A stretch of DNA of 64,000 nt, from contig CAVUEF010000012.1 of NCBI GenBank assembly GCA_963740455.1, forward strand, positions 296,911 to 360,910. The letters run 5' to 3'. This document shows positions 49,305 through 58,025 of this stretch, piece after piece. Under the pieces are notes generated by a model. The model was not told the origin of the DNA. It saw only the letters and a program-made list of their open reading frames with translations, and made no database searches. This stretch comes from Paucibacter sp963740455. GTDB taxonomy: Bacteria > Pseudomonadota > Gammaproteobacteria > Burkholderiales > Burkholderiaceae_C. A program made the position numbers and the translations under genes. Each line of letters begins with the position of its first letter. Position 1 is the stretch's first letter.

Positions 49305-50114
49305 ATGAATCAGCCGCAGGCTTTCATCAATCCGTTGAGTGATCCGCCACCAAGAGAAGTGCCCCTGCCGAACGCACCGTTGGTACGTGTCATCGCGCAG
49401 GTTAAGTTCTCTGAGGTGCTTGGCGTCGAGAACCCTGAGGTTGTGGCTCGCTTCCAAGATGCGATCAGCGACACCTATGGAGTTCTGACCCGTGAGATTG
49501 GTATCGGTTTCGTCGGACCATTCCCTGGGGCCCAGCCACAGCATCCAATGACACACTGGCGATTCGCTGATAGCGGCGGGGATTGGCAGTGGCGGGTATC
49601 GCTCACGTCGCAGTTTGTGACCCTGGAAGTTGTCCGGTACACCAGCCGCCAGGAGTTCTTCGATCGCCTTAGAACAGTGCTTGAGGCCGTAAAACTCCAC
49701 ATTAAGCCGGCCATGGCTATTCGGCTTGGTGTTCGATACGTAAACCGCATCAAGGGCAGGGAATTGGAAGATGTTTCACGACTGGTTCGGCCAGAGGTTG
49801 CTGGTGTGGTTGGTACCAACATGGCGTCCTCGGTACATCTATCGCTCACTGAGACCGTGTTCGACATCGGGAGCCAGCGCATGACTGCTCGTTGGGGCAT
49901 GCTGCCCGCCGACGCAACCCCGGATCCCATGGCCATCGAGCCAATCCACGAACGCTGCTTCTTGCTCGACCTGGATGTTTTCGATGAAACACCTACCGCC
50001 TTTGACTCACGCGCGATTGCCCAGCGGGGTGTTCAGTTTGCGGAGCGCAGCTACACATTCTTTCGGTGGGCTGTAACCCCTGAATTTCTTGGCCGATTTG
50101 GAGCTGCCCTATGA
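49305..50114 (+). CDS. TIGR04255 family protein
   Basis: A 269-residue cytosolic protein with the TIGR04255 pattern: PPPREVPLPNAPLVRVIAQV, the middle RLGVRYVNRIKGRELEDVSR, and the final FDSRAIAQRGVQFAERSYTF, then FFRWAVTPEFLGRF. The family is sporadically distributed and has no known function. It is often encoded in variable islands. Its stop overlaps the next ATG (ATGA). GC is lower than in the flanking core genes, which is consistent with transfer. Confidence 0.78.
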   Translation: MNQPQAFINPLSDPPPREVPLPNAPLVRVIAQVKFSEVLGVENPEVVARFQDAISDTYGVLTREIGIGFVGPFPGAQPQHPMTHWRFADSGGDWQWRVSLTSQFVTLEVVRYTSRQEFFDRLRTVLEAVKLHIKPAMAIRLGVRYVNRIKGRELEDVSRLVRPEVAGVVGTNMASSVHLSLTETVFDIGSQRMTARWGMLPADATPDPMAIEPIHERCFLLDLDVFDETPTAFDSRAIAQRGVQFAERSYTFFRWAVTPEFLGRFGAAL

Positions 50115-50785
50115 CCATCGGCGGCGTATACACGAATTTGGCAATGACCTCGACGGGAGCTTCTGTGCCCGGTGATGTTGCACGCCGCCGAGTCGCGGGT
50201 TTGGTGTTCGTTTCCCTAATTGGCGCAGTTGTCGCGCCTGGTACGACAGCCGGAATATTGCTCGATCCGTCGCTTCTGCGACCAGCAACCTCGAAGACGG
50301 ACGCTGGGCAACCCGCGGCAGAGAGCGCCACGCACGTTCCCGCCATTGCGGAATTGCGGCGCATGACGGGACTGACGTGGGACCAGTTCGCCACTCTGTT
50401 CGGCGTGTCCCGGCGGGCGGTTCATTTCTGGGTTAGCGGCAAATCGATGACCGCAATGAATGACGAGCATTTACAGCGCTGTCTTGGATGTCTACGCAGC
50501 GTCAATCGCGGTAGCGCACTTGCCAACAAAGAAGCCCTATTTTCTCCAATCGGGGCTGGGATCATCCCGTTTGATCTTCTCGTACAACACCAATACGAGG
50601 AATTCGTTGCTACCCTGGGCCACGCGGTACATGGCATGAGTACCTCAATGCAATACACACGAGTGTCCTCTGATCGATTGCCAAGACCGCCACAGGTGAT
50701 GGCAAATGCTCTGGAAGATACCGTGCACCGGGAGGCAGGATCCCCGCGACCTGCTCGTGTCGTGAGAGTGGCGCGTGGCCGGTGA
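50111..50785 (+). CDS. Helix-turn-helix protein in unknown three-gene operon
   Basis: A 224-residue protein. The N-terminal half has a hydrophobic stretch (AGLVFVSLIGAVVAPGTTAG) that could be a buried strand or a membrane segment. Residues ~80-115 form a helix-turn-helix (IAELRRMTGLTWDQFATLFG then VSRRAVHFWVSGKSM) of the XRE/plasmid-antitoxin style. The C-terminal half is helical and unrecognised. It overlaps both neighbours by four and eleven bases, so the three proteins are probably made in fixed proportion. It could be the operon's repressor or part of a complex. Confidence 0.7.
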   Translation: MTIGGVYTNLAMTSTGASVPGDVARRRVAGLVFVSLIGAVVAPGTTAGILLDPSLLRPATSKTDAGQPAAESATHVPAIAELRRMTGLTWDQFATLFGVSRRAVHFWVSGKSMTAMNDEHLQRCLGCLRSVNRGSALANKEALFSPIGAGIIPFDLLVQHQYEEFVATLGHAVHGMSTSMQYTRVSSDRLPRPPQVMANALEDTVHREAGSPRPARVVRVARGR

Positions 50786-51605
50786 AGAAGCCAATAAGGA
50801 AGATGTGCAGCGCGTCGACAAGGCGATGGGCGCATGCCGACAAGGCGACTGCTTCCTTGGCGACCACGGGTTCGTAACACTCTGCCGTGTTACCACTCAG
50901 GTAGGTGAAGAAGAGGAATGGCAAGACACTCCGGTGGATGGCCTCGTACTGGTCAGTCAGTCCTGTGACATTGTTAGGTCCTGCGCACAACGTCCAGTAG
51001 TCGAAGTTTGCCCACTCGTCGAGGTCGATCCGGAGGCTCTTGAACAGATAGCAAACGGGCAGCGCCCGCGACACGCCGCAGTGCCGGCGCTTCGTGATCA
51101 GCGTCTGGTCGCTGATCTGGATCGCACGATGACGGTGGAGAAGGCGGTCGTCGCAAAGTGGGAACGAACGCAGGGGCTACGCACAGACACTGAGGCGCGA
51201 GATTTCGCACGATCACTTGCGCGCAAGCGGCAGCGATTCGCGTTCCCGAATGACTTCAACCACTATGTGCAACCATTACGGCGAAGACTGATCGAAAAGC
51301 ATGGCAAAGAATCACCTGAAGGTGACGCGCTGCGAGCGCTGCAGGAAATCCGAGTGAGTGCAGATCCTTCATGGGAAGCACCTCTGGTTCAGCTCATGTT
51401 CTTCTTTGTGCGCAAACAGAACTCACCGATGACCTTTGGCGGGCAGCTTTGGTCAGAGTGGTGCGACAAATGGATGACGCGGCTGGCAGACTTCGGCCCC
51501 TACAAGAACCCTGAGGGATTGGTCATTGACTACCAGACCATGACCGCCGCCGAGTACCTGCAAAGTGATGCCTTGGATTTGGACCAGCTATCTGCCGGGG
51601 AATGA
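50775..51605 (+). CDS. Hypothetical protein with SQSCDIV motif, third gene of unknown operon
   Basis: A 276-residue cytosolic protein starting at GTG 50775. A conserved-looking segment VDGLVLVSQSCDIVRSCAQR PVVEVCPLVE (residues ~54-84) lies in the N-terminal half. I recall 'SQxCDI' from uncharacterised island proteins. A helical middle (KHGKESPEGDALRALQEIRV) and a C-terminal FFFVRKQNSPMTFGGQLWSE region follow. No catalytic signature is evident; the paired cysteines (Cys65, Cys70 region) may matter. It ends 73 bases before the convergent hsdR stop. Confidence 0.55.
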   Translation: MAGEEANKEDVQRVDKAMGACRQGDCFLGDHGFVTLCRVTTQVGEEEEWQDTPVDGLVLVSQSCDIVRSCAQRPVVEVCPLVEVDPEALEQIANGQRPRHAAVPALRDQRLVADLDRTMTVEKAVVAKWERTQGLRTDTEARDFARSLARKRQRFAFPNDFNHYVQPLRRRLIEKHGKESPEGDALRALQEIRVSADPSWEAPLVQLMFFFVRKQNSPMTFGGQLWSEWCDKWMTRLADFGPYKNPEGLVIDYQTMTAAEYLQSDALDLDQLSAGE

Positions 51606-51678
51606 GCTCTCAAGGGAGTGTGCTGGCCGACGCAATACCAAGACGCGAAGTACCCGTAGCCGCTCACCGACGCGCTGT

Positions 51679-54600
51679 TCAAACGTAGCCACTCCTTCCT
51701 GGGCCGGCGTAGTGGTCATAAACATGAGCGTACACGCGCGCCATCTTCTCCAGGCGTATGTCCTTCGTGTAGGCCGCCGGTAGCAGAGTTGGACGCAGTG
51801 CCATTTTCATCGTCTGCATCACCCCCGCCTTGGCCTGCTGCTTCTCCCGCCAGTCCAACACCAGCTTCTCGCGCTTCAGCGTCGCCAGCAACTCGCGACA
51901 CACCTTCTTGACCTCGGCCTCCTCGGCCTTGGTCAACACTGGCTCCGGCTTCGTGAGGATGTCAAAAATCGCCAGCTCTTCCTCGGTCAGCCCTTCCGCG
52001 ATAGCGCGCTGCTCCTCGACCGTCAGCGTTCCGACAAACTCCTTCAGCCCGGCGAAGAACGCCTCGATATTTTGGCTGCCGGCGTTGTACTCGTCGATCA
52101 GCTTCTGGAACTTCTCTGCCAGATCCATGCGCGATGGGTTCACCGCCACCATCTGCGTCAGCTTGCCCGCAATCAGCCGCTTCAACTTCTCGGCCTCGGT
52201 GCGCTTGTGGCCTTCGGCGAACTTGGCCTGTAGTGCCGCGAAGTCGATCTCCGACAGGTTGATCAGCGCCTCAGGCTTGCTCGCCGGACCAATGCGATAG
52301 CCCTCGGTCGCGATCGAGTCGTTCAGCAGGTCTTCCACATCGCTCATCACCGCCGAGATGTCAGGCGGGTCACCCAAGGCCTGGATCTTCGCGGCCAGGT
52401 ACGACACCAGCACCGCCAGCGGCGCCAGCTCGTTGGCCAGCGGGTCCGGCAGGACGGCTTTGAACAAGCGCGCGACCCGGCTTGCCAGTTGCAGGTAATG
52501 CTTCTTGTCGGCGTCGGTGGTCAAGAAGGCTTCCACCGCGTCGTCGATCATCCCGATCCGCGCGAAGCCCTGCGCCTTGGCGATGTCCTCCAGCCGCACA
52601 CCGCGCACGTCTGCAAACCCCACCGCCTCGTTCAGCGCCGATTGCAGCGCGGCCACCAGTTCCGCCTTGTCCAGGATCGGGCTGCCTCCTTCGCCGCCCG
52701 TCGTCGGCTGCGCATAGATCGCCAGCGCGCTCTGGAGCGCCCGGAAGATCCCCACGTAATCGACGATCAGCCCAGACTCCTTGCCCGGTGCCACACGGTT
52801 GGCGCGGGCGATCGTCTGCATCAGCGTGTGCGCCCGCATCGGCTTGTCGAGATACATCGTCGAGCAGGTCGGCACGTCGAAGCCGGTGATCCACATCGCG
52901 CAGACGAACACCAGCCGCAGCTCGTTCGCCGGGTCCTTGAACTTCTCGTCCAGCGCATCCTTCAGCATTCGTTGCCGGTGCGGCACGATGTTCAGGCCCT
53001 TCTTGGCAAGGTCCTCCACTTCGTTCTGGCCCTGGCTCACCACCACGGCCATATCGGTGGTCTCCATCAAGTTGATGCGCGCGATCAGCGCCTCTCTGGC
53101 GTCACCCTGGGCCGGCTCCAACGCCGCCTTCAGCCGCGCGATCTCAGCCTTCCAGTGCGCCTGCACCTTGTCGTACATGCGCACCGCGGTGGCCTTGTCG
53201 ATGCATACCATCATCGCCTTGCCGCGGTAGCCGCGGCCGGTGAAGTGCGCCACGATGTCCTTCGCAATGGCCTCCAGCCGGTCTTCGCGCGTGATGATGT
53301 GGTACTCGCGGCCGAACTCGCGCTCCAGCTTCTTCTCCTGCGCCTCGTCCAGCTCAGCCGCTTCCAGCAGTTCCTCCAGGTCGCGGTTCAGTTCCTGATT
53401 GGTGAGTTGCACCTCGGGGATGCGGTTCTCGTAGTACAGCGGCACCGTCGCACCGTCTTCGATCGAGCGGGCGAAGTCGTACACACTCACGTAGTCGCCG
53501 AACACTTCGCGCGTGCGCTCTTCCTCGCCCTTGATCAGCGGCGTGCCAGTGAAGCCGATGAAGCCGGCGTTGGGCAGCGCGTTGCGCATGTTCAGCGCGA
53601 AGATGTCGTACTGGCTGCGGTGCGCCTCGTCGGTGATGACGATCACGTCCGATCGGTCCGACAGCTCTGGGTATCGCTGGCCCGGCTCGGTCCTGAATTT
53701 CTGGATCAGGGTGAAGATGTAGCGCTCGTTGCCGCGCAGCAATTCCTTCAGATGTTCGCCGCTGGTCGCACGCACGTCCTCGCGTGCGGTGGCGCCGGTG
53801 GCCTTGAAGGTCTTGCTGATCTGGTCGTCGAGCTCCTCGCGGTCGGTCACGATCACGAAGGTGCAACTGCCCAGCACGCGGCGCAGCACCTTCTGCGTGA
53901 AGAACACCATCGACAGGCTCTTGCCCGATCCCTGCGTGTGCCAGAACACGCCCAGGCGTTTTCTCGAAGATTCGCGCTCGGCCTTTTCCGTTTCACGCAA
54001 TTCCACCAGCCGCGCGATCGACTTGTTCACGCCCAAGAACTGGTGGTTCTTGGCCGTCTTCTTGATCAGGCCGCCCTTGCCCTCCTCGAACACGGTGAAG
54101 TTCTCGATGTAGTCCAGCAGCCTTGATGGCTCCAGCAGACCGCGCAGCGCGCGCTCCAGGCTCACCTTTCCGGCCTCGTCTTCGTCGGCCACGCGCTTCC
54201 AGTCGAAGAAGTGCTCCCAGCCGCTGGTGAGCGTGCCCACCTTGGTGTCCGAGCCGTTAGAGAGCAGGATGAAGGCGTTGGGGTGAAAGAGCTGCGGCAC
54301 GCTCTGGCCGCGGTAGTCGCGCAGGTTGTCGTCGAACGCGCTCCTCAAAGGCACGGCTGGTTTCTTCAGCTCGATGAACACCAGCGGCAGGCCGTTGACA
54401 AAACCCAGCAGATCGCAGCGGCGCCGGTACATGTCACCGGCCACCCACATCTGCGAGGCCAGGAAGAACTCATTGTTGGCCGGCGTGGCCCAGTCGATCA
54501 CGCGCAGCGTCTCGGTGCTGTGCCCACCGTGCTCGTCAGGCACCTTCACCTTCACCCCGTCCTTGATCAGCCGGTAGAAGTCTCGGTTCGCATTGACCGC

Positions 54601-54879
54601 GATCTGCTTCGAGCGGTCCTGCGCGAGTTGCTCGACGGCCTGCGCATAGGCATCGGCCGGCAGGCCGGGGTTCAGTGTCTCCAGCGCCGCGCGCAAGCGG
54701 CGGGTCAGGATGACCTGCGATTCGCTCTCGCGGCCCTCGCTGCCAGACAAGCCAAAGGCTTCAGCGTAGAGGTTCTTGTGCGACCAACCCAGCAGGGTCA
54801 GCAAAGTGATCGCCGGCTGCTCGATCAGGCCCAATTCGCCATAGCTCGCCCGCACTTCTTGAACTGACAATTTGCTCAT
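51679..54879 (-). CDS. hsdR: Type I restriction endonuclease, HsdR
   Basis: A 1066-residue motor and nuclease subunit. The N-terminal nuclease motif is LVFIELKKPAVP (ExK). The SF2 translocase follows, with Walker A in HTQGSGKSLSMVFF and the DEAH box in VIVITDEAHRSQYD, then QTIARANRVAPGKESGLIVD. The C-terminal helical part (residues ~850-1066) contacts the methylase core. It is the last gene of the hsdM-hsdS-AlbA-hsdR operon, 250 bases after the AlbA gene. No truncation is visible. Confidence 0.93.
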   Translation of the reverse strand: MSKLSVQEVRASYGELGLIEQPAITLLTLLGWSHKNLYAEAFGLSGSEGRESESQVILTRRLRAALETLNPGLPADAYAQAVEQLAQDRSKQIAVNANRDFYRLIKDGVKVKVPDEHGGHSTETLRVIDWATPANNEFFLASQMWVAGDMYRRRCDLLGFVNGLPLVFIELKKPAVPLRSAFDDNLRDYRGQSVPQLFHPNAFILLSNGSDTKVGTLTSGWEHFFDWKRVADEDEAGKVSLERALRGLLEPSRLLDYIENFTVFEEGKGGLIKKTAKNHQFLGVNKSIARLVELRETEKAERESSRKRLGVFWHTQGSGKSLSMVFFTQKVLRRVLGSCTFVIVTDREELDDQISKTFKATGATAREDVRATSGEHLKELLRGNERYIFTLIQKFRTEPGQRYPELSDRSDVIVITDEAHRSQYDIFALNMRNALPNAGFIGFTGTPLIKGEEERTREVFGDYVSVYDFARSIEDGATVPLYYENRIPEVQLTNQELNRDLEELLEAAELDEAQEKKLEREFGREYHIITREDRLEAIAKDIVAHFTGRGYRGKAMMVCIDKATAVRMYDKVQAHWKAEIARLKAALEPAQGDAREALIARINLMETTDMAVVVSQGQNEVEDLAKKGLNIVPHRQRMLKDALDEKFKDPANELRLVFVCAMWITGFDVPTCSTMYLDKPMRAHTLMQTIARANRVAPGKESGLIVDYVGIFRALQSALAIYAQPTTGGEGGSPILDKAELVAALQSALNEAVGFADVRGVRLEDIAKAQGFARIGMIDDAVEAFLTTDADKKHYLQLASRVARLFKAVLPDPLANELAPLAVLVSYLAAKIQALGDPPDISAVMSDVEDLLNDSIATEGYRIGPASKPEALINLSEIDFAALQAKFAEGHKRTEAEKLKRLIAGKLTQMVAVNPSRMDLAEKFQKLIDEYNAGSQNIEAFFAGLKEFVGTLTVEEQRAIAEGLTEEELAIFDILTKPEPVLTKAEEAEVKKVCRELLATLKREKLVLDWREKQQAKAGVMQTMKMALRPTLLPAAYTKDIRLEKMARVYAHVYDHYAGPGRSGYV

Positions 54880-55131
54880 CGCTCAGTTCTTTTGAAATCA
54901 AGGACTTGGATCAATTCGAGCCTCCCTCAAGTGACGTCGCTTTGACGTGCCAGGATTATTCGGCAGCTTTTCGTCAGTTCATGCATCGCGTCCAGTGGGC
55001 TGGATCTTGTGGCCTTGCTCGCGCTTAAGTGGGCTAATGTGGCCCAAGTTGTATCTGGCTATCCTATTTGAAATCATTGCAGATCAATCACTTAGCGAGG
55101 TTCTCCGGACGCGAATTGGATAAGTCCTTGG
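54880..55131. other. Gap between the AlbA-type gene and hsdR
   Basis: About 250 bases of lower GC, no gene. It may hold a separate hsdR promoter. The interval has 'TTGAAATCAAGG' and 'GGATCAATTCG' near the hsdR start but no clear factor site. Confidence 0.4.
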
Positions 55132-56835
55132 CTAAGCCTCACCTTCGCTCACCAACTTATCCAATCCAGCCGGCAGCAGCCGCCACACGGCGCCCGGGCC
55201 GCGCCTGGCGTCGGCCGTGATCAGCGCCTTGCGCGACATCTCGGCCAGCAGGTTCTTCACCTTGTTGCGCTTCTGCTCGGCGCTCAGCACCTCGGGCAGT
55301 TTGCCCAAGAGCAGGCGCTGAAGTTCCGCCCGTTTGCAGTCACCCATGCGCAGGCGCTTGAGCACCAACATCAGGTAGAAGTCCTTCTCGAAACCCTTGT
55401 CCAGCAGGTACTGCGCCTGCTGGCCCAGCGCATCGGCCACCTGCGCCGAGATATGGTGGTTGGGCGCGCGCCCCTCGATCAGCTTGCGCGCGCGCAGCGC
55501 CTTGGCCTCGTCGGCGCTGATGGGCTGACGCTTCTGCACCTTGTCCAGCAGGAACACCTCCATCAATGACAGATCCGGCTGCGCCATCAGCACCTGTGTG
55601 TAACGCTCGTCCAGGATGCGCCCGGTGATGCGCACCTCCACCCGCTGCTGCGCCGGCTCGATCAAGTAGTCGGGCAAGGGAAAGAAGCGCTTGCGCTGCT
55701 CGATGTACATACGCCGGATGCCGCTGCCGATGGTGTCGATCAACTTCAGCGCCACCATCGCCTGCGCCAGGCAAGGGTTGCGGTACTGCTCGGGAGAACG
55801 GTCGCTGGTCAGCAATTGCTCCACCGTGCCGGGTAGAAAACTGCCCTCGTTGCTGAGCACCAGTTGCTCGGGCAGTTCCACCACGTTGACGCGCGCGCTC
55901 AGGCCGTAGTCCTGGTGGGCAATGGCGTTGTGCAGTGCCTCGCGGATGACCCAGGAGTCGTACTGCGGCACCTCGGTAGGGAACAGCGTGCCCGGCCGCA
56001 GGTAGCGCACCGTGAGGTTGCGCACGCGGGCGAACAGCGCATCGGGCACGCGCAGCAGCGGCAGGCTGAAGTGGTGATAGTCCAGCGCCGTGCCTTCGGC
56101 ATCCTTCAGCACCCACGACACCTGCGGCGGCAGCGGCAGGTATTGCGCCGCCTCGTCGCGGCCGAACAGCAGCAGCGCGGCGCGCGTGAGCTGCCCGCCG
56201 CGGCTGAGCTTGAGCTTGGACATGAAGGTGGCATCGTCCCAGCCGGCCACCTCGGTCGCAAGATGCGGGTTCTTCTCGGCAAAGCGCTGCCGACCTTCGA
56301 TCAGCGCGTCTGGGTCCAGATCAGCCACCGTGGCGGTGCCGACGAGTTCGGCCGACCAGTCACCGCGCATATTGAGCCGCGCCCACAGCCGGGCTTCCTT
56401 GTCGTGGTGGCTGGCTAGCTTGACCTTGGCGCTGTGGATCCGGATGTACTCCACCTCGTGGAAGCTCACCGGCTGCCCCACGGCCGCCGGCACGCGCAGC
56501 AGCACCACGGGCTGGCCACGGTAGTCGATCGCCTCGAAGCGGAAGTCGAGCTTGGGGCGCAGGTGCAGGTGCAGCCACAGGTCGAGCAACTGCCCGCCGA
56601 CCTTGACCACTGCCGGCTTGAACGCTGTGCCCACCACCCGGCGCGTGCCGTCCTCGATGCCCCACACCAAGTAGCCGAAGGGCTCACCGTCCAGCGCAGC
56701 GGCATTGGCCAGCGCAGAGAGGTACTCGCCGATAGCTTGCGGGTCTTGATTGTTGTGCTTGAACTCGACCCATTCATGCTCGTCGCTGGCGGCGAGCAGC
56801 CGGTCCAGCAGCAGGGTGAGTTCGCCGGGGTTCAT
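55132..56835 (-). CDS. AlbA_2/Schlafen-like ATP-binding protein within the type I operon
   Basis: A 567-residue protein. Residues ~15-130 form the AlbA_2 (Schlafen AAA_4) domain: EWVEFKHNNQDPQAIGEYLS and GYLVWGIEDGTRRVVGT. A GHKL-like ATPase follows (IREALHNAIAHQDYGLSARV, with IDTIGSGIRRMYIEQRKRFF), then winged-helix modules at the end (AELQRLLLGKLPEVLSAEQK). It overlaps hsdS by four bases. Proteins of this type are found inside many type I operons. They probably modulate restriction or add a separate defence, but their action is unknown. Confidence 0.82.
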   Translation of the reverse strand: MNPGELTLLLDRLLAASDEHEWVEFKHNNQDPQAIGEYLSALANAAALDGEPFGYLVWGIEDGTRRVVGTAFKPAVVKVGGQLLDLWLHLHLRPKLDFRFEAIDYRGQPVVLLRVPAAVGQPVSFHEVEYIRIHSAKVKLASHHDKEARLWARLNMRGDWSAELVGTATVADLDPDALIEGRQRFAEKNPHLATEVAGWDDATFMSKLKLSRGGQLTRAALLLFGRDEAAQYLPLPPQVSWVLKDAEGTALDYHHFSLPLLRVPDALFARVRNLTVRYLRPGTLFPTEVPQYDSWVIREALHNAIAHQDYGLSARVNVVELPEQLVLSNEGSFLPGTVEQLLTSDRSPEQYRNPCLAQAMVALKLIDTIGSGIRRMYIEQRKRFFPLPDYLIEPAQQRVEVRITGRILDERYTQVLMAQPDLSLMEVFLLDKVQKRQPISADEAKALRARKLIEGRAPNHHISAQVADALGQQAQYLLDKGFEKDFYLMLVLKRLRMGDCKRAELQRLLLGKLPEVLSAEQKRNKVKNLLAEMSRKALITADARRGPGAVWRLLPAGLDKLVSEGEA

Positions 56836-58025
56836 GCGGCGAGAGCCTCGGGTTCGGGCACGGCCGACACGTCCAGTTCGCCCGAGATCAGCTTGGGGAG
56901 AAGGAGGTCTCGGGTAGCACGCAGGTTACGACGAACGAAGTGGAGTCTGTTCGCCAGATCAAACATCGGTGACACAAGTGCATCGAACCGAACAAGTACA
57001 TCCCTTTCCGGGGCAATCACCTTGAGTCCCGCCAATCCATCGATTGTGAGTTGCGGCTGAGCAGATCCGCTGACAACGGTCTTGACGTTCGCTTGCCCGG
57101 CAAATATTTCGGCGAATCCGAAACTGAGCCCTGTGAAGTGCGCTTTTGGGTAAACAAGAAAGGAGTTGTTGGTGACGAAAGCCTTCTCGACAGTTCTCCA
57201 GACAGTGCCACTGCCGTTACCCCGAGAGGTAATAAGGCATGTAGGGCCATCGGCAACGAAACCGTTATAGCGGCCAATCACCCCGCCTGCGCCGTATACC
57301 GGATATTGACCATCGGCCAACAAGTCCTTGGTCCCAAGACCCTTGCCGTAGCGAACGTCAAAGACGTCTGTAAAGCGCGTGACTCGCCACCCCTCCGGCA
57401 CCAACCCCAACTCGGATTCGACCATCCGCACGGCCTCAAAGCCGGGGAATCGGAAGCGGACGAACCACTCCTCGTAGATGCGCCGAGCCATCTCCTCCAG
57501 GATCGCGACGCGCCGCTTGTTGTTCTCGATCAGGTCGTCGTAAGCGGCGAGAACTGATGCGATATGCCGTTGGGCCGCCAAGCACGGGACGCGAAGCGTG
57601 ACTTCCGAGAAGGCCGACTTGTTGATGATTGGCGTCGCAGCTCCGCCGACCATCGCCAATATTCGGGGGGTTGCATCGCGAAGCGCGTAGAACACGAACG
57701 AGGCATCGTGTTGGGCTTGATCAACAACCACAGCGTTGATCTGCTGATTCGTAACGCTAGGTCGGTCAACCATGCAGACCTTGCCAACTGAGGCGATGCA
57801 GACGTAGGCAATGGTCTCTGCCGGAAGAACCAGCCGCTCCATTGATGCCCGACCGGCTTCCGAAATGAACCTCGCCGTAGCTACACGCCGTTCCTGGCCG
57901 TCGATGTCGGTCGGCGTGATGAACGGGTAGGCATCGCCGAAAAGTTCGGGCTGACTGCTTGATGGCGTGCGTCCAGTGACTACCCTACCCACGTCACCGA
58001 TCTTTACTTCCCGCCAGCGGGTCAC
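56832..58025 (-). CDS. hsdS: Type I specificity subunit, HsdS
   Basis: A 397-residue DNA-recognition subunit with two target-recognition domains separated by conserved helices: WREVKIGDVGRVVTGRTPSS (first TRD), RRVAILEEMARRIYEEWFVR (spacer), and GLVPEGWRVTRFTDVFDVRY (second TRD), ending RATRDLLLPKLISGELDV. It pairs with HsdM to methylate a split adenine target; the sequence recognised cannot be predicted here. It overlaps hsdM and the AlbA gene by four bases each. Confidence 0.92.
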   Translation of the reverse strand: MTRWREVKIGDVGRVVTGRTPSSSQPELFGDAYPFITPTDIDGQERRVATARFISEAGRASMERLVLPAETIAYVCIASVGKVCMVDRPSVTNQQINAVVVDQAQHDASFVFYALRDATPRILAMVGGAATPIINKSAFSEVTLRVPCLAAQRHIASVLAAYDDLIENNKRRVAILEEMARRIYEEWFVRFRFPGFEAVRMVESELGLVPEGWRVTRFTDVFDVRYGKGLGTKDLLADGQYPVYGAGGVIGRYNGFVADGPTCLITSRGNGSGTVWRTVEKAFVTNNSFLVYPKAHFTGLSFGFAEIFAGQANVKTVVSGSAQPQLTIDGLAGLKVIAPERDVLVRFDALVSPMFDLANRLHFVRRNLRATRDLLLPKLISGELDVSAVPEPEALAA

